NCBI GenBank assembly: GCA_025054835.1 | Contig: JANWZQ010000186.1 | Span: 1-46,488, forward strand | DNA length: 46,488 bases | Direction: 5' to 3' | DNA from: Chthonomonadaceae bacterium | GTDB lineage: Bacteria; Armatimonadota; Chthonomonadetes; Chthonomonadales; Chthonomonadaceae | Part shown: one piece after another, positions 41,136 through 46,488 of the stretch | Layout of the letters: each line of letters begins with the position of its first letter | Position numbering within the stretch: position 1 is the stretch's first letter | Made by a program: the position numbers and the translations under genes | The notes under the pieces: model-generated | Database searches by the model: none | Seen by the model: only the letters and a program-made list of their open reading frames with translations | What the model was told of the DNA's origin: nothing

Positions 41136-42767
41136 ATGAAACAATGCCCGGTGGCGAGTGGTCCTCTGGAAATCGGTCATATCCGGCAGCACCGGGATTC
41201 GTATCCATACCCTCTGTCCTGCCCGCTTCCGCCGACACACGCCGGCGGAACCACCTACTATCTGGACTTTGCCACAGGCAAGCACTACCATCAGGATAGC
41301 ACCATCGCGGATCTCATCGGTATCCCCTGCGACCGCATTACGGAAGCGATCTGGTGCCGTCTGGTGGAACGCGTGGAACTTCAGGGCCCTCTGGCCACAC
41401 TCTCTCTGGATGAGGCCATCGCCCGCCGTCGTTCAGGGATCGAACCTTTCTGGAATGCGCACTACCTGATCTACAGTGTCGACGGCGATCCCCGATGGAT
41501 CTCCGATATTTCCATCGTAGTCTCCAATGCGTCCGGGGAGCCGGCAGGCTCTTTCGGCGTCCTACGCGACATCACGCAGGAGAAGAAACACCTGCAATCC
41601 ATGTACCGGATACAGAAGCTGGAGAGCATCGGCAAAATCGCCAGCAGCATCGCACATGACTTCAACAACGTGCTCACCGCTGTGATTGGCTACGCGGACC
41701 TGATCCGCCACCACATCAGCGAGGGACACCCTGCTCACCACTACCTCGACTGCCTGCAGATGGCCACCCAGAAAGCCTCCACCCTCACGCGCCAGCTGCT
41801 GGCTTTCGCCCGACAGCAGACCGCGCAACCCCGTGTGCTGGACATCAACCACCTGATCCAGGCCAACGCCTGCATGCTCCGCACCGTGCTCGGAGAACGC
41901 GCCCACATGACTCTCACCCTGCACCCGGAACCCCTCTACGTCCATCTGGATGCGGATCAGTTTGAACACGTCCTGATCAACATGGCAGTGAACGCCCGTG
42001 ATGCCATGCCGGATGGTGGAGAATTCGCGATCGCCACAGCACCGTACCTCCTTGACGCCCAGCAACAGGAATATGGCCCCGAACTGCAACCCGGGGAGTA
42101 CGTCCGCTTGACCCTGAGCGACACCGGCATCGGCATGTCTGATCACGTGCTGCGACACCTGTTCGAGCCCTTTTTCACCACAAAGCCCAACGGCGCGGGC
42201 ACAGGCCTGGGACTGGCAACCTGCTACAGCGTCGTCAAGCAGGCAGGGGGCCACATCACAGTAGAAAGTCAGCTGGGTGCCGGCACCTGCTTCTCGATCT
42301 TTCTGCCCCGCACGCACGCGCCTGCCTGCGAGGCTCCAGAAACTGAAGTGCCCATGCACACCAACGGCACCGAGACGATCCTGCTGGTCGAGGATGAGCC
42401 ACAGGTGCGTGAGATCACGGTGCGCGCCCTGCAACGCCGGGGCTACCATGTTCTGGCGGCAGGCAACGGCCCGGAGGCTCTGCGAACAGCGATCGAGTTC
42501 CCGCGTAACATCCATCTGATCGTATCGGACGTCGTGATGCCCGGTATGGACGGGCCAGAGTTGATCTACCGTCTGAGCGCCGTCCACCCGGAGGCACGTG
42601 TTCTGCTCGTCTCCGGCAACCTGGACGAGCTGAATACTCTGGCACGCCCGGAGGGTCGCATCGCACTCCTGTGCAAGCCATACACCATGGATACACTGGC
42701 CCTGAAAATCCGGCAGGTTCTGAGTGAGCCCGCATCGGTTCCTGCTCCTGCCAGCGTGCGGGGATAA
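41136..42767 (+). CDS. PAS-like sensor histidine kinase with C-terminal receiver domain
   Basis: 543 aa cytoplasmic hybrid kinase; no transmembrane segment. A PAS/PAC-like sensor lies at about 40-150 (YYLDFATGKHYHQDSTIADLIG, SGIEPFWNAHYLIYSVDGDPRWIS, GVLRDITQEK). The dimerisation box has the phosphoacceptor H174 in SSIAHDFNNVLTAVIGYADL. The ATPase core shows the N box NMAVNARDAMPDGG, G1 DTGIGMS, and G2 GAGTGLGLATCYSVV. The C-terminal receiver (about 420-530) carries VEDEP, the phosphoacceptor in IVSDVVMPGMDGPE, and the conserved Lys in LLCKPYTMD. It has no separate response-regulator partner nearby. The start is chosen by GGAAG 7 nt before ATG 41136; an in-frame GTG 41070 is less supported. 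Confidence 0.92.
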   Translation: MKQCPVASGPLEIGHIRQHRDSYPYPLSCPLPPTHAGGTTYYLDFATGKHYHQDSTIADLIGIPCDRITEAIWCRLVERVELQGPLATLSLDEAIARRRSGIEPFWNAHYLIYSVDGDPRWISDISIVVSNASGEPAGSFGVLRDITQEKKHLQSMYRIQKLESIGKIASSIAHDFNNVLTAVIGYADLIRHHISEGHPAHHYLDCLQMATQKASTLTRQLLAFARQQTAQPRVLDINHLIQANACMLRTVLGERAHMTLTLHPEPLYVHLDADQFEHVLINMAVNARDAMPDGGEFAIATAPYLLDAQQQEYGPELQPGEYVRLTLSDTGIGMSDHVLRHLFEPFFTTKPNGAGTGLGLATCYSVVKQAGGHITVESQLGAGTCFSIFLPRTHAPACEAPETEVPMHTNGTETILLVEDEPQVREITVRALQRRGYHVLAAGNGPEALRTAIEFPRNIHLIVSDVVMPGMDGPELIYRLSAVHPEARVLLVSGNLDELNTLARPEGRIALLCKPYTMDTLALKIRQVLSEPASVPAPASVRG

Positions 42768-42829
42768 TACAGTTTCTCCTCCTCTCCAATCCAGACCGGG
42801 CAGACTGCAAAGGACTTCCACCAGGATCG

Positions 42830-42858
42830 TTGACAACTGTGCCAGAGAATGCTATGAT
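42830..42858 (+). promoter_or_regulatory. Strong sigma-70-type promoter
   Basis: TTGACA (42830-42835), a 17-bp spacer, and TATGAT (42853-42858) give a near-perfect promoter. Transcription should start near 42865, about 70 nt before the ATG at 42936, which has AAGGAG 9 nt upstream. It is one of the two strongest promoter matches in the window, yet the gene behind it is frameshifted. Confidence 0.8.
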
Positions 42859-42935
42859 TTCACTGGAGCGTTGCATCTTTTCTGCATAAGAAAACTTCAC
42901 GTAAACGCCCGGTACCTGGAAAGGAGTTCGTAATC

Positions 42936-43410
42936 ATGCTGCCAAGAGCTTCATCGTTGTTCGGATCGTTCTGTCTGCTTCTTCTCCCCCCCCAATAGCA
43001 AGTGCCCATGTGCCTTCTGCTGGTTTCATCAGTGATCCTCCCCTCACGGCAACGGGACCAGCCAGCCTGATCACCGTTAAGAAAAACACTTTTTCTCCTA
43101 CAGTGTTTCTGCGACTGACGCCGACTCCCTGCTCATTGGCGGTGTGATCGCCGGCAGCTTCTTCGACACACCCACTGCAGTGGAAATCTTTCAGGGATTT
43201 CTCCGTAGTATGGTTGCCGGATATACTTACACACGGGCAGGAACATCAGGCAATACGGTAACTTTCCTCATCAGTGGTACTGCCCCGAACGTTGCAGTGG
43301 ATACCACATTCGTTGACTGGTATCAGGCCTTCAACCAGCTTCCCAATGGCCATGCCAGGCGCGATACACCACAGGGTTTCATGGTGCAGGTTCGCGTCAC
43401 GGCGCAGTGA
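42936..43410 (+). pseudogene. Small secreted-protein gene interrupted by two -1 frameshifts at homopolymers
   Basis: Begins with a good ribosome-binding site (AAGGAG, 9 nt) and a signal-peptide-like start MLPRASSLFGSFCLLLLPP, then hits TAG. Just before, a run of eight C (42986-42993) allows a shift to the frame IASAHVPSAGFISDPPLTATGPASLITVKKNT, whose ASA-H matches a signal-peptidase site. A second -1 step at the run AAAAACACTTTTT (43082-43094) leads to FSYSVSATDADSLLIGGVIAGSFFDTP and on to the TGA at 43408-43410. The rebuilt protein has about 155 residues, and the last 100 form a long coherent frame. Both shifts are consistent with single-base losses in homopolymers, so sequencing error is a real alternative to a pseudogene. 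Family unknown. Confidence 0.7.
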
Positions 43411-43426
43411 AATGGCCTGTACTCCC

Positions 43427-43455
43427 GGGGCAGGCAGGTGTCGTACGCCTGCCCC
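43427..43455 (+). terminator. Hairpin between the frameshifted gene and the STN-like gene
   Basis: GGGGCAGGC and GCCTGCCCC form a 9-bp perfect stem with an 11-nt loop, followed by TCTGTTG. It may be a partial terminator or processing site that lowers expression of the downstream gene relative to the strongly promoted first gene. Confidence 0.5.
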
Positions 43456-43481
43456 TCTGTTGCGGTATTCAGGAGTTCACC

Positions 43482-44519
43482 ATGGCGTTTCCAGTGCATG
43501 TTCTCTGTGCGTTTCTGATCCTCTGTCATCTGATCAGCGTGCCCCCGGCAAGTGCGCGTTCTCCGCAGTCTCCCTCGAAAGGATCTGTCCTGCCCCCTGT
43601 TGAGATCGAAAATGCGACACTTGCAGAGGCGCTGGCTGCTATCAGTAAGGCGTGGAAGATCAATATCCTGTCCGACGTGTACGTCGGGGAGCTAAAAATC
43701 CTCAAACTCTCCTTGCGCGAGATACCGGAAAAAGACATCCTTGCGACCCTGCAGGGGCTGGGCAAAGGCTCCCAGAGAGAGGTGTATCAGGTCAACGGGG
43801 TTTTTATCCTGCGATACCGCCACTGGCCTGTTCGACTCGAGCAGGACAGGACACTCCAGCGCGAGTTCGGGTTGCGATGGGAAGATATGGGGGTATCCCT
43901 GCGGATCCTTCGGCTCGATGAGAAGAAAGAAGAGAACATCCTCCAGTTTCGCGCGGACGCCACTGGAAATCGGGTCACTTTCCCGGCACGTTCACTCTCA
44001 CTGGATGTGCGCAACGCCTCCATGGAAAGTGTATTACGCCAGTTCTCTGCCGTGAGCGGGTGGAAAGTTGCCATCAGCAGGCAGCTGAGCGAACGGCGCA
44101 TTATTGCGCAGATGCCCGAGGCATCCCCCGGGCAGGTGATGGAGGCCCTGACGTTTTTGATGAACGCCAGCCAGCGTTTAACGATTGAGCAGACGGATAC
44201 GCAGCAGGCAATCGAAACCGAAATCATGGATCAACGGCCACTGCGGGGCAAGATGTCGGATGAGTTGATGAAGAAACTGCTTCCTCTCCTGACCCCGGAG
44301 CAACGCGCAAAGCTCGGCCGACAGGAGATATCGATCCCTGTGAAATCTCTGCCCCGTGACATTCAGAAGCTGGCCCTGCGCTACGTCGACGTCGCCAGAG
44401 CAGGCCTGCCGGTAGACACCACGCGGCTCCTGGAGAGTTCTATCGTCTTTCTGCCTGCGCCTGCTACCGGGCTTGGGATTGACGCTTTCATGCCGGACGG
44501 TTCGCCCATCAAGTTCTGA
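43482..44519 (+). CDS. Exported protein with two STN-like (secretin N-terminal) modules
   Basis: 345 aa. Signal peptide of 25 residues (FPVHVLCAFLILCHLISV, cleavage ASA-RS). Two modules resemble the STN domain that precedes secretins and TonB receptors: residues about 40-112 (VEIENATLAEALAAISKAWKINI, KLSLREIPEKDILATLQG) and about 170-236 (LSLDVRNASMESVLRQFSAVSG, EASPGQVMEALTFLM). No secretin beta-barrel follows; the C-terminal 110 residues are unrecognised and end in APATGLGIDAFMPDG. AGGAG lies 6 nt before ATG 43482. It probably shares the strong promoter of the frameshifted gene 72 nt upstream, with a hairpin between, so the two small exported proteins may work together. Confidence 0.75.
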   Translation: MAFPVHVLCAFLILCHLISVPPASARSPQSPSKGSVLPPVEIENATLAEALAAISKAWKINILSDVYVGELKILKLSLREIPEKDILATLQGLGKGSQREVYQVNGVFILRYRHWPVRLEQDRTLQREFGLRWEDMGVSLRILRLDEKKEENILQFRADATGNRVTFPARSLSLDVRNASMESVLRQFSAVSGWKVAISRQLSERRIIAQMPEASPGQVMEALTFLMNASQRLTIEQTDTQQAIETEIMDQRPLRGKMSDELMKKLLPLLTPEQRAKLGRQEISIPVKSLPRDIQKLALRYVDVARAGLPVDTTRLLESSIVFLPAPATGLGIDAFMPDGSPIKF

Positions 44520-44643
44520 CCAACCCACAGTGCGCCATTGCGCTCACCATGGCGCACACCACGGTGCCAGAGAACGTGCATAACGCCTTCCGGCTCCTAT
44601 CCGGTCAGGTTACTGGCTGGAGGGGTGGTCTGTCCGGTCCATC
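44520..44643. other. Non-coding stretch between convergent genes, next to a dispersed repeat copy
   Basis: Between the STN-like gene (plus) and ald (minus). It contains a short inverted sequence GTGCGCCATTGCGCTCACCATGGCGCAC (arms GTGCGCCAT / ATGGCGCAC, at 44530-44557), which is a plausible terminator stem for the STN-like gene. The rest is not recognised. Confidence 0.5.
44530..44557 (+). terminator. Hairpin after the STN-like gene
   Basis: GTGCGCCAT and ATGGCGCAC form a 9-bp perfect stem with a 10-nt loop, starting 10 nt after the stop codon. No T-run follows (ACCACGG), so factor-independent termination is uncertain. Confidence 0.5.
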
Positions 44644-44712
44644 TGAGTGGCGTCTGTCGACGGCATCAGATCCTGTGCCACTGGATCGCCCGATGGGATT
44701 GCTCTGGTCATG
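44644..44712 (+). repeat. 69-bp repeat, copy A (inverted relative to copy B)
   Basis: Matches the reverse complement of 46239-46307 with 62 of 69 identical bases; the first 30 are perfect. Copy B contains the last codons and stop of the PqqC-like gene, so copy A is a detached fragment of that 3' end plus downstream sequence. It ends exactly across the ald stop codon (44708-44710). Confidence 0.8.
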
Positions 44713-45826
44713 CAGCAATCAGTTCCTCTGCCGGTGTGTAGGGGTAGCCGAACTGCTCCGCAATGTCGCGCAGTGTCACCCGGCCATGCGCCACGTTCAA
44801 CCCCTGCAACAGCGCATGGTTCTCCCGCATGGCCTGTTTCCATCCCTTATCCGCCAGCAATCGAGCGTACCGGAGCGTTTCATTGGTCAGGGCATAGGTT
44901 GAGGTCCCGGCCACCGCCCCGGGCATGTTGGCCACGCAGTAGTGCACCACGCCCTCCACGATGTACGTGGGCGCGCTGTGCGTTGTCGGGTAGGTGGTCT
45001 CAAAGCATCCCCCCTGATCTACTGCCACATCCACGACCACAGCCCCACGCTTCATGGTCTTGAGCATCTCGCGCGTCACCAGAGTCGGCGCTTTCGCCCC
45101 GCGCCGCAAGACCCCACCGATGACCAGATCGGCCTGTGGCAGCAGTTGCGCGATGTTGCGCCGGTTCGAAAAGATCGTCGTCACGTTGGGGGGCATGACA
45201 TCATCCAGATAGCGCAATCGCTCCAGATTGATATCCAGGATGTAGACGTTGGCTCCAAAGCCAGCCGCGATTTTCGCCGCATTGGATCCTACAACGCCTC
45301 CTCCCAGTATCACCACATTGGCGGGAGGCACCCCCGGAACGCCTGCCAGCAGGATCCCTCGCCCTTCCATGGGCCGCTCCAGATACTTGGCTCCTTCCTG
45401 CACCGCCATGCGCCCGGCTACTTCGCTCATGGGCGTCAGCAACGGTAACGTCCCGTCAGGCATCTGAATGGTTTCGTAGGCAACGCAGACCACACCGCGA
45501 TCTACCATGGCGCGGGTCAGCATTTCGCTGGCAGCGAAGTGGAAGTAGGTGAAGAGGATCTGCCCCTCGCGCAAAAGGTCGTATTCGGAAGGTTGTGGCT
45601 CCTTGACCTTGACGACCATCTCGGCTCGTCGGAACACTTCCGGACCGGAGGACACGATCTCCGCACCCGCCGTCCGGTATTCCTCGTCTTCGATCCCTGT
45701 TCCCAGTCCCGCGCCTGTTTCGATCAGAACCGTATGTCCCGCTTCAACCAGCGTTTCCACCCCGGAGGGCACCATCGCAACCCGGTACTCATTGTCTTTG
45801 ATCTCTCTGGGTACTCCGACGATCAT
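44708..45826 (-). CDS. ald: Alanine dehydrogenase
   Basis: 372 aa. NAD-dependent interconversion of L-alanine with pyruvate and ammonia. Seen: MIVGVPREIKDNEYRVAMVPSG at the N-terminus, the catalytic lysine in MVVKVKEPQ, the catalytic His in FTYFHFAAS, the Rossmann loop ILGGGVVGSNAAKIAAGFGA, and DVAVDQGGCFET with the conserved Asp. The normal length is about 370. The start at 45826 is supported by AAGGAG 7 nt upstream. The last two codons lie within the 69-bp repeat copy A, so the extreme C-terminus could have been altered by the event that placed the repeat. The coiled-coil gene lies 57 nt upstream on the same strand. Confidence 0.97.
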   Translation of the reverse strand: MIVGVPREIKDNEYRVAMVPSGVETLVEAGHTVLIETGAGLGTGIEDEEYRTAGAEIVSSGPEVFRRAEMVVKVKEPQPSEYDLLREGQILFTYFHFAASEMLTRAMVDRGVVCVAYETIQMPDGTLPLLTPMSEVAGRMAVQEGAKYLERPMEGRGILLAGVPGVPPANVVILGGGVVGSNAAKIAAGFGANVYILDINLERLRYLDDVMPPNVTTIFSNRRNIAQLLPQADLVIGGVLRRGAKAPTLVTREMLKTMKRGAVVVDVAVDQGGCFETTYPTTHSAPTYIVEGVVHYCVANMPGAVAGTSTYALTNETLRYARLLADKGWKQAMRENHALLQGLNVAHGRVTLRDIAEQFGYPYTPAEELIAA

Positions 45827-45883
45827 CCTCGCGCTCCTTCCCGAAGACAAAACTTCCACGCCTCCTCCACAATATGGTTCCGC

Positions 45884-46174
45884 TCAGTCCGGTTCTTTCA
45901 ACAGGGAGACGCGCACCGAGGCTTCGACAAATGCTGTGATCTCTTCTTCCTGCCGTAAGATGGCGATCTGTTGTTCCAGCTCAGCGAGCTTTTTCTCCAG
46001 AGCCTCCCGCTCCTGCGCATTGCGACAACGGTCGCGCTCACGGGTCATGGCGTCTTTCCGCTGTTCCAGCACAGACCGCATCTGTCGCAACTCGCGCGCA
46101 CGAGGATGCTCCCCGAGGATTTCCTCTATTACTGCTTCTGCGTCCACACCCTGTGCTCTGTTCTGACCCTGCAT
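45884..46174 (-). CDS. Small coiled-coil protein, unrecognised
   Basis: 96 aa. After a short N-terminus (MQGQNRAQGVDAEAVIEEILGEHP), most of the protein is a charged coiled coil (about 25-75: RARELRQMRSVLEQRKDAM, REALEKKLAELEQQIAILRQEEE), ending in ITAFVEASVRVSLLKE. The pattern is that of small YlbF-like or regulatory coiled-coil proteins, but no family is assigned. ATG 46174 is preferred because GGAAGG lies 7 nt upstream; ATG 46198 would add 8 residues. An 11-bp hairpin separates it from the PqqC-like gene upstream, and ald follows downstream. Confidence 0.65.
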   Translation of the reverse strand: MQGQNRAQGVDAEAVIEEILGEHPRARELRQMRSVLEQRKDAMTRERDRCRNAQEREALEKKLAELEQQIAILRQEEEITAFVEASVRVSLLKEPD

Positions 46175-46205
46175 GCGCCCACCTTCCCAAAAGGCCATAA
46201 AGTCT

Positions 46206-46240
46206 TGCGCTCTGTCCCGACGTCGACGAGACAGAGCGCA
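46206..46240 (-). terminator. 11-bp hairpin between the PqqC-like and coiled-coil genes
   Basis: TGCGCTCTGTC and GACAGAGCGCA form a perfect 11-bp stem with a 13-nt loop that itself contains GACGTC. It lies 28 nt after the PqqC-like stop and its edge coincides with the edge of repeat copy B. A weak T-rich stretch (AGACTTTATGG) follows on the minus strand, so it may be a terminator or attenuator. Confidence 0.5.
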
Positions 46241-46307
46241 TTGCCAGAGCAATCCCGGCCGGCGATCTAGTGGCACGGGATCTGATGCCGTCGACAGACG
46301 CCACTCA
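46239..46307 (-). repeat. 69-bp repeat, copy B
   Basis: Reverse-orientation partner of 44644-44712 (7 mismatches in 69). In this copy the sequence is coding: it holds the last 12 codons of the PqqC-like gene (LSGVCRRHQIPCH then TAG), followed by 29 nt of 3' untranslated sequence up to the 11-bp hairpin. Confidence 0.8.
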
Positions 46308-46488
46308 GAATGTTCCAGACCGCGTCCAGCGCGCGCGAGGCAGCGTCAACAGCCGCTTCCGCCTCTGTTGTGTTCGTCACCAGGCGTTGCAACAGCTCGC
46401 GCTCCTGCGTCCGGTGGACCTCGTCGGCTTCCACATGCACTACGAAGTAGCGGAGCGTCTTTTCGTCGGTTATCCCGTAGTGCTGCTT
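46268..46488 (-). CDS. PqqC/CADD/TenA-like haem-oxygenase-fold protein, 5' end outside window
   Basis: Only the last 73 residues are seen. They read QHYGITDEKTLRYFVVHVEADEVH, then RELLQRLVTNTTEAEAAVDAASRALDAVWNILSG, the C-terminal helices of the PqqC / CADD / TenA family, with the conserved FxxHxxxDxxH pattern that binds iron or substrate (FVVHVEADEVH). Members include PqqC, the CADD self-sacrificing p-aminobenzoate synthase and TenA thiaminase; which one cannot be decided from this piece. The final codons are inside repeat copy B, whose second copy lies next to ald. Confidence 0.75.

Overview
This is 46.5 kb of gene-dense, moderately high-GC bacterial chromosome. No rRNA, tRNA, CRISPR, phage or insertion-sequence genes were recognised. 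A membrane protein with an exact H-X9-DG signature, a tricorn-type protease, EF-hand-like thioredoxin fusions and several unfamiliar large membrane fusions together suggest an Armatimonadota-like organism (Planctomycetota-like lineages are an alternative). This placement rests on gene content alone; no marker gene was searched.

Left third (1-18.1 kb): almost all on the minus strand, with many 1-4 nt overlaps that imply coupled translation. From its upstream end it holds two tandem TlpA-type thioredoxin fusion proteins, a cupin, a VanW-domain protein and a GDPD/PI-PLC-like phosphodiesterase. After a 153-nt gap comes an unusual membrane cluster: a 1631-aa fusion of a degenerate M28 peptidase with an FtsX-type permease, an OPT-like transporter, an H-X9-DG membrane protein, an unknown protein, a PqqD-like protein, a minimal FtsX permease and a LolD/MacB-type ATPase. 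The tetrapyrrole genes cobA-hemD (fused) and hemB follow directly.

Middle (18.3-31.0 kb): ridA converges on a CBS-CBS-GGDEF gene, and the two stop codons overlap in CTAG. Then come ftsY, a zinc-ribbon protein and a GNAT acetyltransferase (minus strand), and on the plus strand a NAGPA-domain secreted protein, moaA, a Rieske protein, an HsdR-N-like protein, queA (near-consensus promoter over a dyad), a helix-turn-helix protein, a GT4 glycosyltransferase and a DedA protein.

Right third (31.0-46.5 kb): a lone flagellin-like gene, pdxS converging on a GH15 glucoamylase through a shared hairpin, a tricorn-type protease whose C-terminal tail runs through the terminator of the convergent gene, a secreted coiled-coil protein, a zinc-ribbon protein, sixA, and a PAS histidine kinase-receiver hybrid. 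A strong promoter drives a small secreted-protein gene broken by two -1 frameshifts at homopolymers, followed by a two-module STN-like secreted protein. The window ends with alanine dehydrogenase, a small coiled-coil protein and the 3' end of a PqqC/CADD-like gene. A 69-bp inverted repeat, one copy of which encodes the last codons of the PqqC-like gene, flanks ald and the coiled-coil gene.

The best candidate for an undescribed system is the M28-FtsX/OPT-like/H-X9-DG/PqqD-like/FtsX/ATPase cluster at 2.4-13.2 kb, which looks like an asymmetric MacB-family transporter with accessory proteins.
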